Position numbers and translations under genes: made by a program
The notes under the pieces: model-generated
What the model saw: the letters and a program-made list of their open reading frames with translations, nothing else
The model's database searches: none
Told to the model about the DNA's origin: nothing
Shown here: piece by piece, positions 40,591 through 50,015 of the stretch
How the letters are laid out: each line of letters begins with the position of its first letter
Position numbering within the stretch: position 1 is the stretch's first letter
From: Fictibacillus solisalsi
GTDB lineage: Bacteria; Bacillota; Bacilli; Bacillales; Fictibacillaceae
Length of the DNA: 64,000 nucleotides
Direction of reading: 5' to 3'
Assembly (NCBI RefSeq): GCF_900103485.1
Contig: NZ_FNHW01000001.1
Location: forward strand, 3,121,057-3,185,056

Positions 40591-40626
40591 AAATAAAATC
40601 AAGCTGGAATGTTACACCCAGCTTGA
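40591..40626 (-). terminator. Intercistronic terminator-like hairpin after the binding-protein gene
   Basis: On the minus strand TCAAGCTGG / CCAGCTTGA arms (40599-40607 with 40618-40626) are followed by TTTTATTT. Lying between the abundant binding protein and the regulator genes, it probably lets only part of the transcripts continue into yesMN, GH1 and ROK. Confidence 0.75.
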
Positions 40627-40636
40627 CTTTTTACTA

Positions 40637-42091
40637 TTATTTTTGTGTGCTTTTCCATTTATCGAATTGCTTTTGTATTTCTTTCAACACTTTGTCGGCG
40701 CCAGCGTCTTTTAGCTTCTTATTCAATTTTGGCAAATATACCTCAGGGTCAACAGATCCTGTTGCTAAAGCAGGATAGAATTCTTTTGAAATATTCGTTA
40801 TCGCTGCAAGCTCAGATCTGACGGGATCGCTGTTAAAGTGGAATCCAAGGGTTGGTGCCGCTGTAGCAGATTCATTGAAATCCTTGAATTTTTCCCACTT
40901 ATCTTTTGGATCATTTTTGTATAGATACAAAATAAAATGGTTTCCTAAAGAATAGGTTGGCATATTATAATTGTCGATACGTGCCGGTAAATCTTCAATT
41001 TTTCCAGCTTTGTCCTTTTTGTAATGCACTCCTTCAATACCCTTATCAACCAGGTTGCGAAGGTATGGATCAGTATTAAGCAAAGTCAGGAATTCCATCG
41101 TTTTTTTAGGATTCTTTGAAGTGGCAGAAATGGCCTGAATAGACCCTGATACAGAATCATTAATGGTTACCGGCTTTTCAACAGGTACGGAAACAACATC
41201 ATATTTAGCTGAACGAGACCATAGTAAGTCTGCATATGGCTGGGAATCACCCATACGGACAAACCAATTTTCTACGTCCATTGGCCAGCTTTCTTTGCTT
41301 GTCGCAGCATCTTCCTTAAGATATCCAGCCTTATAATACGAATGCATGGTTTTATATGTTGACATGGCCAGATCAGATTCAAACTGGTTAACGACATGGT
41401 CCCTGTCTCCATTAAATGCAACAGCAAATGGCATTTCATTATTAAAGATATAGTCATATGGCAGATAAGCCTTGAATGTTGCAAGTGGTGTAATCTTTGG
41501 TTCTTTCTCTTTAATGACTTTTAACATAGGCTCAAGATCTTCCAGGCTCTTCACTTTTGAAAGATCAAAGTGGTATTTGTCTACCAGGCGTTTATTAAAG
41601 GTATAAACGGACTGTCTTGCAGCTTCTTTATTTGTAGGAACACCATATACTTTCCCATTGACCTTAATGCCTTCCAACAGCGCCGGGTCAATCACGTTCT
41701 TCAGATCTTTGCCTTCCTTATTTAACATATCGTCAATAGGAAGGAAAGCGCCCTTTTGAGCGTTTTGAACATAATCAGTGCCATTTGTAAAAATTATATC
41801 AAATGGTTCACCGGAGTTAATCATAACTTGTGATTTTTGCGCCCAATCACCCCAGTCAATCTGGGTCATTTTGACTGTTGCATTGATTTTTTTCTTAACA
41901 TACTTATTCACTTCAGCAAAAACTTTATCTGTATCTTTTTGCGGTGTTCCAATGGTGTACCATTTAATCTCGTATGGCTGCCCATTTTTGCCATCCTTTT
42001 CCGCTGAGGAACTATCTTTACTGCTGCAGGCAGAAAGGATGGTTCCGATTGAAAGGACTAATGCAAGTAAAACAACTAACTTTTTCTTCAT
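40637..42091 (-). CDS. Extracellular oligosaccharide-binding lipoprotein (LplA type, DUF3502)
   Basis: This 484-residue protein has a lipoprotein signal peptide with lipobox LSAC (Cys at residue 22), a family 1 binding-protein body and a C-terminal DUF3502-like region around GFHFNSDPVRSELAAI. The size and the LplB/LplC-type permeases are typical of importers for large oligosaccharides. Given the neighbouring glycosidases, the ligand is likely the mannose-rich oligosaccharide freed by GH85. Confidence 0.9.
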   Translation of the reverse strand: MKKKLVVLLALVLSIGTILSACSSKDSSSAEKDGKNGQPYEIKWYTIGTPQKDTDKVFAEVNKYVKKKINATVKMTQIDWGDWAQKSQVMINSGEPFDIIFTNGTDYVQNAQKGAFLPIDDMLNKEGKDLKNVIDPALLEGIKVNGKVYGVPTNKEAARQSVYTFNKRLVDKYHFDLSKVKSLEDLEPMLKVIKEKEPKITPLATFKAYLPYDYIFNNEMPFAVAFNGDRDHVVNQFESDLAMSTYKTMHSYYKAGYLKEDAATSKESWPMDVENWFVRMGDSQPYADLLWSRSAKYDVVSVPVEKPVTINDSVSGSIQAISATSKNPKKTMEFLTLLNTDPYLRNLVDKGIEGVHYKKDKAGKIEDLPARIDNYNMPTYSLGNHFILYLYKNDPKDKWEKFKDFNESATAAPTLGFHFNSDPVRSELAAITNISKEFYPALATGSVDPEVYLPKLNKKLKDAGADKVLKEIQKQFDKWKSTQK

Positions 42092-42112
42092 CCAACTCTC
42101 CTCTTTCTGTTG

Positions 42113-43102
42113 TTATTCTTTAACGCCGCCAATAGTCAATCCGCTGATAAAATACTTTTGGAAGAACGGGTACGAAACAGCTATTGGTAAAGTGGCGATT
42201 ACAACCATAGCCATTTTGGCTGACTCTTGTGGAATCGTGCTGAATATGCTTAGCTGCATGTTCGCAACATCCATATTTTGCCGTATAAATTCAAGGTTCG
42301 CTTCTATTTTCATTAACAAAGCTTGAAGCGGTACTAGATCTGGATTATTAATATAAAGCAACGCGGTAAACCAATCGTTCCAATAGCCCAGTGTACTAAA
42401 CAAGGCGATTGTGGCAATTCCCGGCAACGAAAGCGGGAAAATAATTTGGAAGAAAATCCGCAATTCACTTGCTCCGTCAATCCTTGCTGATTCTAAAATG
42501 GATTCAGAAACAGACTTTAGGAAGAATGTTCTCATAATGATGATATAAAAGGCGTTCATGGAAAGCGGTAAGATCAAGGCCCAAATTGTATCTTTCAAAT
42601 GCAGAAACTGGGTGACAACGATATATGTAGGAACCAGCCCGCCACTGAAAAGCAGGGTAAAGAATGCCAGGAATGTAAAGAATCTGCGATATTTGAATTG
42701 AGGCCTTGAAATCGCATACGCATAAAAGGTAATCATAAACACACTAATTACTGTGCCGACGATGGTGACAAAAATGGTCACACCGTAGGAACGGAAAAGC
42801 TGCTCTTTCATACTCCAGAGATAATGGTATGCATCCATACTCCAATTTTTTGGTATTATTTGGAACCCGTTCCTGACAATACTTTCTTCACTGGTAAAGG
42901 AAATGATAATGACGTAGATGAAAGGAAAAATACACGCAAACGCCAGAATCCCCAATAAAATAGTAATGATTGTATTAACGGCCGGACTCAAAGCCCGAGG
43001 GTCACGGTGCTTTTTCCTGCCTTTTTTCACCTTACTCCCTTTCATTACTTTTACCGTACTAGATAAATCAACTCCCAGCTGATTTTGTCCTAATTCAGGC
43101 AT
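42113..43102 (-). CDS. ABC transporter permease, LplC/YtcP type
   Basis: This 329-residue membrane protein has an unusually long basic cytoplasmic N-terminus (VKKGRKKHRDPR) and six predicted helices. The EAA loop reads ESILESARIDGASELRIFFQIIFPLSLPG. It partners the LplB-type permease upstream. No ATPase gene accompanies the set. Confidence 0.92.
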   Translation of the reverse strand: MPELGQNQLGVDLSSTVKVMKGSKVKKGRKKHRDPRALSPAVNTIITILLGILAFACIFPFIYVIIISFTSEESIVRNGFQIIPKNWSMDAYHYLWSMKEQLFRSYGVTIFVTIVGTVISVFMITFYAYAISRPQFKYRRFFTFLAFFTLLFSGGLVPTYIVVTQFLHLKDTIWALILPLSMNAFYIIIMRTFFLKSVSESILESARIDGASELRIFFQIIFPLSLPGIATIALFSTLGYWNDWFTALLYINNPDLVPLQALLMKIEANLEFIRQNMDVANMQLSIFSTIPQESAKMAMVVIATLPIAVSYPFFQKYFISGLTIGGVKE

Positions 43103-43137
43103 TTTGATAACGACCTCCCTCCGTAAGAAAATGATGA

Positions 43138-44067
43138 TTAAAACAAGGCGCTTTCTTCATCAACTTTTCTAACAATGTAGTTGGTAATGAGTACAAGGAT
43201 GAATCCTACAAATGACTGATAAAGGCCCGCCGCTGTGCTCATCCCGATATCTCCGAGATTCATCAGGCCGCGATACACGAATGTATCAATAACGTTTGTA
43301 ACCGAATACAATGCACCCGAATCCCTTGGCACTTGATAAAATAAGCCGAAATCGGAGTTGAAAATCCGGCCGATATTCATGATAGTCAAAATGATCATGA
43401 GCGGCTTGAGCATGGGTAAGGTCACGTGCTTAATCTGTTTCCATTTTGTCGCACCATCGATCATGGCTGCTTCGTAATAGGTCCGGTCAATTGCCACGAT
43501 CGAAGCCAGATAAACGATACTTCCGTACCCAACACCTTTCCATAGACTCATAAATACTAGAATGAAGGGCCAATATTTGGATTCGCTGTACCACGAAACA
43601 GCATCGATATGGAACCAGCCGAGGACATGGTTCAGCAGCCCGTGTTCCGTGCTTAAGAATGTGAAGACAAAATAGCTTCCAATAACCCAAGAGATAAAAT
43701 GTGGAAAGAGAATAGAAGTTTGATATACCTTGGATAACCTCTTATTCATCAGCTCACTAAGCAGGATTGCGGTTCCTACCGCTGCCAACAGCCCTACTAC
43801 AATAAAGATAATATTGTATACCAGGGTATTCCTCGTAATGACCCACGCATCATCCGTACTAAACAGATATTTAAAGTTACTCCAGCCGACCCATTCACTG
43901 TTCATGACACTGGCAAAAAAGCCGTCAGGATCAATCCGGAATTTCTTAAACGCCAAGACCTGTCCGAACATTGGCAAATAAGAGAATATTAATAACCAAA
44001 TAGTTCCTGGCAATACCATGAGGAGCCAGACGCGATTTTTATAGATATCACGTGCAAATTTCTTCAT
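43138..44067 (-). CDS. ABC transporter permease, LplB/YteP type
   Basis: This 309-residue membrane protein opens with the short basic KKFARDIYKNRVWLLMVLPG typical of LplB/YteP. It has six helices and an EAA loop around YYEAAMIDGATKWKQIKHVTLPMLKPL. It is the first gene of the importer unit. A cre-like site lies about 150 bases upstream. Confidence 0.92.
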   Translation of the reverse strand: MKKFARDIYKNRVWLLMVLPGTIWLLIFSYLPMFGQVLAFKKFRIDPDGFFASVMNSEWVGWSNFKYLFSTDDAWVITRNTLVYNIIFIVVGLLAAVGTAILLSELMNKRLSKVYQTSILFPHFISWVIGSYFVFTFLSTEHGLLNHVLGWFHIDAVSWYSESKYWPFILVFMSLWKGVGYGSIVYLASIVAIDRTYYEAAMIDGATKWKQIKHVTLPMLKPLMIILTIMNIGRIFNSDFGLFYQVPRDSGALYSVTNVIDTFVYRGLMNLGDIGMSTAAGLYQSFVGFILVLITNYIVRKVDEESALF

Positions 44068-44210
44068 GTTTTTCCTCCCCCCGCGTTATGTAAGCACTTC
44101 CATAACTATATTTTATAGGGAGAATAGGCCGATTTATAGTTGACTAATTTGGGATTCACTGCAAAAATCTTAGAAATTGACAGAACTCCACTTCTTTTTC
44201 CAGATACAAA

Positions 44211-44224
44211 TGTAACCGGATTCA
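44211..44224. promoter_or_regulatory. cre-like site upstream of the N-glycan importer
   Basis: TGTAACCGGATTCA, read on the minus strand as TGAATCCGGTTACA, fits the cre consensus at 13 of 14 positions. It lies in the 249-base gap before the LplB-type gene. I could not place a confident promoter there. Confidence 0.5.
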
Positions 44225-44281
44225 TTTGATGGAAGAAATGTACGCCTATCACTTTGATGCAGCTGCTTTGAAGGCAAGGTT

Positions 44282-44313
44282 AAACGACCGGCAGGAATAT
44301 CCACCGGTCGTTT
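44282..44313. terminator. Hairpin after the downstream GH38 gene
   Basis: AAACGACCGG (44282-44291) pairs perfectly with CCGGTCGTTT (44304-44313). T residues follow on both strands, more of them on the plus strand. It separates the glycosidase unit from the importer unit. Confidence 0.7.
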
Positions 44314-44316
44314 TTC

Positions 44317-47300
44317 TTATACCATTATTCTAATCGTTTTAATTTCATAAGGCTTTATTTCTAACTCAATCGGCACGTCAGATTCCGCTCCAATCGGTTC
44401 TTCCATCAAATTGGTTTCCACCCATGATGTGATTGCCTTTCGGATATTCAAAGAAACAGGGCCTCTGCGTCCCTCATATTCATGGAATCGGACAATGATG
44501 CCGTTTCCATCGTATGCCGGCTTAATCGCATCAAACCAAATATGGTTTGAATCCGTGTCGAGGAAGGATTCCTTCATCTTCCATTCTCCTTCCACCACAA
44601 GATTCGGTTCATTCAAATCCCAGGCTTTTTCCACCGTTTTCGCTGTCCGCCAATTGCCTGTATGCGGATAAAGCGAATACGTAAAGGTATGCTGCCCCTG
44701 GTCTGCCTCAGGATCAGGATGGATTGCCGATTTCAATAAAGTTAAACGGATGACGTTTTCCTTAATGTCATAGCCATATTTCGAATCATTGAGCAAACTG
44801 ACCCCGTAATCCGGTTCGGACAGGTCAGCCCACTGGTGGCCGACGGTTTCAAACTTCGCCATATCCCAGCTTGTATTCCAGTGTGTCGGGCGTTTCACAT
44901 TCCCATATTGAATATCATACGTCGCATCAGTTGCGCGAATATCCACAGGGAAAGACGCCTTTAGTAATTTCCGTTTCTCATGCCAGTCCACATGGGTTTC
45001 AAAGTCAATCCGGCGGTCATTTTGATAAAAGATCATCCGCTGCGAAATCTCTGAATGATGATACGTCCACGAAGCATGAATACTTACGTAAAGCGGGCCA
45101 TTTTCGACGACTTCGAATTTTGTGAGATTGCGGATTTCTTCCATCTTTTCCTGATAAAAAAGATCGATATCCCAAGCATCGTGGGCAAGTGGTTTGTCTT
45201 CAAAAATTTGCAGGACATTGCCGGTTCGGCAGTCTGCTAATACCTCACGCTGTGCTTCCTTGTCATAAATGCTTACCAGCTGGCCAAACTCATTCCACTC
45301 AACATGGTAAAACGGCGTTTCCAGCTTGCGGTCCTGATAGCTGAAATTTGCTGCTTTCGGTGCTGCTTCAGCCGGTTCGAAATACAAGGTGGCAGCACCA
45401 AAGGATGGAAGGCGGTTGACTTCTACAAGCCAGCCTTTTTCACATTTCTGGTGATTTAATACGTGTCCACTGCCATCTTTCCAAACTCCTGAGGAAAACT
45501 CGGCGAACTGCGGAAGAAACACATTTTTGCTTCCGGTAAGGTGCGTTGAATTAAAGACGATGACAGAATGGCCAGCTTTTTCGATTCCGATTTCAACCAT
45601 CTTGGCTTCTTCCCGCTGAACGATTTCGGTCGCCTCGGCGTACTCTCCCTTTGCATCCTCATACACCTCATGAATCGAGGAACCAGGAATGATATCATGA
45701 AACTGGTTTCGCAGGATAATCTTCCAGCCGTTCTTCAGTTCTTCGGCACTCATCCAGTCTCCCTTATCAGACAGCCATGAGGAGAGAATTTCAGCCCGGC
45801 GATATAAAAGCTCAAGTCGGCGGTTTATTTTTTTCATAAACGCCTGGCTCGTATAGGTACCGCGATGGTATTCCAGGTAAAGCTCGCCATCCCATTTATG
45901 GATATACCCCGAAGACTTCTCGACATTTTCATGCAATCTATCAAAAAATTCGCCGGCTTTAGACGTTTTCACATTTGGCATGCCTGGCAGTTGATCGAAC
46001 CTGCGGCGCATTTCAAGCATATGGCGGTTCACGCCGCCACCGCCATCCCCATAGCCGTAGGAAAGCAGGAGATCTTTGGATAAATCCTTATCGCGATAGC
46101 TGCTCCAGGCCCCTTTTACCGTCTTCGCTGTAATATAGCCATTATAGGTATAAAACCAGGAGTCCGGTCCGTTCCACGGTTCAGGGGTGGTGATAAAGTG
46201 TGTCAGAATCTCAGAGCCGTCAATCCCCTTCCAGTAAAATGTATCATGAGGCATCCGGTTATATTGGTTCCAGCTGATCTTTGTCGTCATCATCGTGTTG
46301 ATGCCGGATTTTTTTAAAATCTGCGGCAATGCCCAGCTGTAGCCGAAAACATCCGGCAGCCAGAGATAGTGGCAGTCAGCACCGAACTCTTCCTTGTAAA
46401 AGTTCTTTCCGTGCAGGATTTGCCGAACCAGCGACTCGCCGCTGGGGATGTTGCAGTCTGCTTCCAGCCACATTGCGCCGCCTGCTTCCCACTGGCCCTC
46501 CGCGATTTTGGCTTTTATCTGTTCGTAAATATCCGGATAGTCTGACTTGATGTAATCATAAAGCTGCGGCTGTGTCTGCAGGAACAGATACTCCGGAAAC
46601 TGCTTCATTAAATGCAGGACCGTCGAAAAGGAACGCGCCGACTTCTCCCTGGTATTCCTTAACCGCCATAGCCAGGCAACATCAATATGTGTATGGCCGA
46701 CCGTATGGATCGTAATATCCGATGTCTTTTGGAAAGACAGCAGCGCTGCTGTCAGGCTTTCCTCCGCTTCATAACACGAATCATAAAATTCAGTGCTTCC
46801 CGGTTCCGTCCAATTCAACTTTTCCAAGGCATTTTCAACCATTTGCTTCAAAATGATATAGTTTGAATCCGCTTCTTGTGTTTCCTTCAGCACTTCGTAA
46901 GCAGCTAAAAGGGTATAGTAAAGATTATCAACCCGGGTATCAAGCCAGCCGATTTTCGCAGTCTGCAGTTTAAATTCATTTTCAACAGGTACCCCGCCGC
47001 CCTCAAGACCGGACCAAAGCCTGAAATCCAGCCGGATCGGCCCTTTTGCTGTCTTTTCATCAAAGAGGACCTCTTCATGGTTGGAATCGACGCCCTGGTA
47101 TGGCTTGCCGTTGACAAACAATAAGGATTCAAAGCCGGAGTTATTGCCTCCTCCTGTCTTCCCGAATGAGAACAGTCCTATGACCTGCCGGCCGTCACTC
47201 GGCAAATGGGCAGCCACATCCGCACGAAGCCAGAGGTACCGGTCGCGCCCCTTCCAATAATCGCCGATTCTCATGGTGTTTTTTTCATCATAGTCAGCAG

Positions 47301-47427
47301 GAGGGAACGCACCAGCTTTCCCGTCATCATCATGTGTGAAAAATTGCTCTATTTCAATACAGTCCCGGTAGCGATACCCTTCTAATTCATGAATGCGCGC
47401 TTCAAACTTTCTTTCCGTTAAAAACAT
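44317..47427 (-). CDS. Alpha-mannosidase, glycoside hydrolase family 38 (first of two)
   Basis: This 1036-residue protein without signal peptide has the GH38 zinc site in VGHTHIDVAWLWRLRNT, the WLEADCNIPSGESLVRQ segment and WLPDVFGYSWALPQIL with the catalytic nucleophile Asp. Family-typical C-terminal beta domains follow. It removes terminal alpha-mannose residues inside the cell. The frame is open further upstream, but GAGGTGAG precedes ATG 47427. It is last in the glycosidase operon. It differs strongly from the GH38 at 51.4 kb, so the two probably prefer different linkages. Confidence 0.93.
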   Translation of the reverse strand: MFLTERKFEARIHELEGYRYRDCIEIEQFFTHDDDGKAGAFPPADYDEKNTMRIGDYWKGRDRYLWLRADVAAHLPSDGRQVIGLFSFGKTGGGNNSGFESLLFVNGKPYQGVDSNHEEVLFDEKTAKGPIRLDFRLWSGLEGGGVPVENEFKLQTAKIGWLDTRVDNLYYTLLAAYEVLKETQEADSNYIILKQMVENALEKLNWTEPGSTEFYDSCYEAEESLTAALLSFQKTSDITIHTVGHTHIDVAWLWRLRNTREKSARSFSTVLHLMKQFPEYLFLQTQPQLYDYIKSDYPDIYEQIKAKIAEGQWEAGGAMWLEADCNIPSGESLVRQILHGKNFYKEEFGADCHYLWLPDVFGYSWALPQILKKSGINTMMTTKISWNQYNRMPHDTFYWKGIDGSEILTHFITTPEPWNGPDSWFYTYNGYITAKTVKGAWSSYRDKDLSKDLLLSYGYGDGGGGVNRHMLEMRRRFDQLPGMPNVKTSKAGEFFDRLHENVEKSSGYIHKWDGELYLEYHRGTYTSQAFMKKINRRLELLYRRAEILSSWLSDKGDWMSAEELKNGWKIILRNQFHDIIPGSSIHEVYEDAKGEYAEATEIVQREEAKMVEIGIEKAGHSVIVFNSTHLTGSKNVFLPQFAEFSSGVWKDGSGHVLNHQKCEKGWLVEVNRLPSFGAATLYFEPAEAAPKAANFSYQDRKLETPFYHVEWNEFGQLVSIYDKEAQREVLADCRTGNVLQIFEDKPLAHDAWDIDLFYQEKMEEIRNLTKFEVVENGPLYVSIHASWTYHHSEISQRMIFYQNDRRIDFETHVDWHEKRKLLKASFPVDIRATDATYDIQYGNVKRPTHWNTSWDMAKFETVGHQWADLSEPDYGVSLLNDSKYGYDIKENVIRLTLLKSAIHPDPEADQGQHTFTYSLYPHTGNWRTAKTVEKAWDLNEPNLVVEGEWKMKESFLDTDSNHIWFDAIKPAYDGNGIIVRFHEYEGRRGPVSLNIRKAITSWVETNLMEEPIGAESDVPIELEIKPYEIKTIRIMV

Positions 47428-47444
47428 TTTCTCACCTCTGTATG

Positions 47445-49328
47445 TTAGAGAGAAAAACTGCCGGCAGTCACTATACGGTGATAGATATTGCCGCCAACTA
47501 ACCCCTCCACGGTTTCCCATGGTCCATCATGGCGCAAGCGCTGTTCTTCCAACTCTTCAATTCTGGCAAGCCGCCCCTCTAGCCACTCATTGATCCGGTA
47601 TTTTACGGAATCAATCCTGGTAATCACACCACCGTAACGAATATCGATGACTTCCCAGCCAAAAGGCTTATAGGCTGAAAACCAGATGTTCCGGTGCCTT
47701 TTCCGTAAATCGTCCACATTGGATTGAATCCAATCCAGCTTAGGCAAAATGGACCTGACTTCTTCGACATCGTTTTGGTCATATGCTTCCTTCAGCTGAA
47801 GGCCCAGCTCCGTCTTAACGCTTAGAACCCTGGCCATCTGCTCGTAAAAACCGAACAAATCCTCCCATTCCGGGTTGCGCAGCCTGGCCATTTCAAGCTC
47901 GGGAACTAGGTTTCTATAATGCTCGCCAAGTTCAAGGCCCCGGATATTTTCATCATATAATCCTATTAAAATATCTTGAAACAACGCCACTTTAGACGTC
48001 ATAGAAGTGTTCATATTATCCTTCATGACCCCTGGTGTTTCATCCAAAAGCTTCAACATCATAAAGTCATCAAAGTGTCCCCCACAGCAAAAGGCAAAGC
48101 GTTCAGCTGTTTGTTCAGGCATTACAACCGGGTGATACGTATGCTCGGCAAACAATTGCAGGATTGGGTAAGCCGCTGAAAAAGGCGTTTCAGCCCCATT
48201 ATCGCCCCATAGCGTAACAAACACCTCTTTGATCCCTTCTTTTTTACAGGCAGCCATCGCAGCTTCAGTAGTGGCAATGGCTTTGCCGTAGTTCGGGACC
48301 ATCCCGTTCCAGGTCCATGCCCCACCGGCGAAAATCGGCATCTTCCCAAGCTCTTTGTGATGCTGGAAGTCTTTCTCATACACTTCCTGCTCTTTGCGGT
48401 AATAATTCCAATACACAAGTTCGACATCTGCTGGAATGCCCGCAAGAATTTCTTCACGGATCTGGCCGGTTTCGTCCCGGAACGTACTGTCTTTTGGAAA
48501 CAATGGGAAATACATGTCGCTCCAAATCATTGGTTTATAACCGTACTTTTCGGTGATTTCCACGACCTTTTGCAAGTGGCGGTTCATGATCTGGATATGG
48601 TTCCGGTATCCGTGTTTGACCAGATATTGCCCGAGTCCAAGCTGAAATGTCTCATCCATCCCGATATGAATCCGTTTTGTCCCGTACGCTTCGGATGCAG
48701 CCCTGATACAGTTTTCCAGGAATTCATACGTCTCAGGCTCATCCACCAGCAAGATGTCATCGGTATCCCTGATGCCTGACGCATAGTTCCACTTGAGTGC
48801 TTCCCTGAGGTGGCCTAACGTCTGAATACATGGGATCATTTCAATTCCGAGCTGGCGCGCGTAGCGGTCACATGTCCTCAGCTCCTCCGTCGTATAGCGG
48901 CCGCGCATATACCCGAAATAAGGATGCTCTTTTACCTCGTATGTGTCTTCGGTATACAGCATCAAACTGTCCAAACCAATGACAGCCATTTTTTCCAGCA
49001 GCTTTTTGATCTCCCCTACCGTCGGGACGGCGTTTCTTGACGCATCCAACATTACACCGCTCATGCTGAACTGCGGGGATTCTGTTACAGCAAATTCACT
49101 GTTTTTCCGATTATTCTCCACCCAGAGTCCTAAAGCCCGAAAGAAGTGTATCGGTTTTTCAAACGTTATTTCCCCTTGGCCATTCTGATTGGCAGCTTTT
49201 AAAGGACCTGGTTGATTTTTGACCTGAATCGGGTAACCCTCCAGGGAAAGTTCAATATTCAAATTACGAGCGATCAACTTAAGCCCTTCTTCGACTGAGG
49301 AAATGTCCCCTTTTACATGTAGTTTCAT
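47445..49328 (-). CDS. Beta-N-acetylhexosaminidase, glycoside hydrolase family 20 (GcnA-like)
   Basis: This 627-residue cytosolic protein has a small N-terminal domain and a GH20 barrel opening with GVMLDASRNAVPT. The catalytic Asp-Glu pair sits in HIGMDETFQLG. Length and lack of a signal peptide match GcnA-type exo-beta-N-acetylglucosaminidases. It would remove GlcNAc from imported glycan fragments. Start chosen at ATG 49328 behind AGGGGG. An upstream ATG at 49361 overlaps the YesL stop but has no ribosome binding site. Confidence 0.88.
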   Translation of the reverse strand: MKLHVKGDISSVEEGLKLIARNLNIELSLEGYPIQVKNQPGPLKAANQNGQGEITFEKPIHFFRALGLWVENNRKNSEFAVTESPQFSMSGVMLDASRNAVPTVGEIKKLLEKMAVIGLDSLMLYTEDTYEVKEHPYFGYMRGRYTTEELRTCDRYARQLGIEMIPCIQTLGHLREALKWNYASGIRDTDDILLVDEPETYEFLENCIRAASEAYGTKRIHIGMDETFQLGLGQYLVKHGYRNHIQIMNRHLQKVVEITEKYGYKPMIWSDMYFPLFPKDSTFRDETGQIREEILAGIPADVELVYWNYYRKEQEVYEKDFQHHKELGKMPIFAGGAWTWNGMVPNYGKAIATTEAAMAACKKEGIKEVFVTLWGDNGAETPFSAAYPILQLFAEHTYHPVVMPEQTAERFAFCCGGHFDDFMMLKLLDETPGVMKDNMNTSMTSKVALFQDILIGLYDENIRGLELGEHYRNLVPELEMARLRNPEWEDLFGFYEQMARVLSVKTELGLQLKEAYDQNDVEEVRSILPKLDWIQSNVDDLRKRHRNIWFSAYKPFGWEVIDIRYGGVITRIDSVKYRINEWLEGRLARIEELEEQRLRHDGPWETVEGLVGGNIYHRIVTAGSFSL

Positions 49329-49360
49329 GATAATCCCCCTGTATTCCTTTTTGGCACCCA

Positions 49361-49990
49361 TTACGGTTGCAGGGCTTGCCCTTTTCTTCCTTCTAAAGCG
49401 TCAAACCGGCTGAGGCAGACCCTCATTATCCAAAACGCCGGTGCGACAGCAGAAATAAACGGGATCAGGCCTGGATACTGATTGATCACATAGCCGATGA
49501 AAGTAAGGCCGATTACGATGATAATCGTCGCTGGCAGGCTGGTCATCGCAAACAGAAACGACTGTTTGATATATCCCTTATTCGACATTTCATAGTGGGC
49601 GTATATGGCAAAGAAGTAGCCGATCGCCGCAATTAACACCAAAACAAGAACATACAAGAGAATGGAGAGGAAACTAGCCAAAAGACCCGTCATGACCTGG
49701 CCGACAATTCGAATATCGACAAAAAGGAAAAGGCCAATTCCGTAAAAAAACAGGCCGATTCCATTGCTCCGCTTCCATTCTTTAAAATAGATTTGCCTGA
49801 ACGCCTTCACGACAGGAAGATCAGTATCGTTCCTCATCCATTTCCGTACAACAGTGAATAGGGCCACAGACGCTGGAAAAAAGCCCAGAATCCCCAAGCC
49901 TATGGCCGTAAAGGCAAACCAGCACCAATTGGCCAGTATGGCTCTCCAAATCCATTCACAAACGACAATCATCCATGGCACTTTTTTCAT
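49361..49990 (-). CDS. YesL family membrane protein (DUF624)
   Basis: This 209-residue protein has about five membrane helices and the DUF624/YesL pattern: WICEW-like N-terminus, then GILGFFPASVALFTVVRKW and a WKRSNGIGLFF turn. YesL proteins are regularly encoded next to YesMN systems and Lpl-type importers. Their role is unknown, perhaps in transport or sensing. Its presence supports a functional link between this glycosidase unit and the importer unit. Confidence 0.88.
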   Translation of the reverse strand: MKKVPWMIVVCEWIWRAILANWCWFAFTAIGLGILGFFPASVALFTVVRKWMRNDTDLPVVKAFRQIYFKEWKRSNGIGLFFYGIGLFLFVDIRIVGQVMTGLLASFLSILLYVLVLVLIAAIGYFFAIYAHYEMSNKGYIKQSFLFAMTSLPATIIIVIGLTFIGYVINQYPGLIPFISAVAPAFWIMRVCLSRFDALEGRKGQALQP

Positions 49991-50015
49991 TGCGTCATCC
50001 CCTCAACCTATTTTC

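Noticed and set aside
47428-47520. 31-residue extension of the GH38 protein
   Set aside because: It overlaps the preceding GH20 gene and lacks a ribosome binding site. GAGGTGAG supports ATG 47427.
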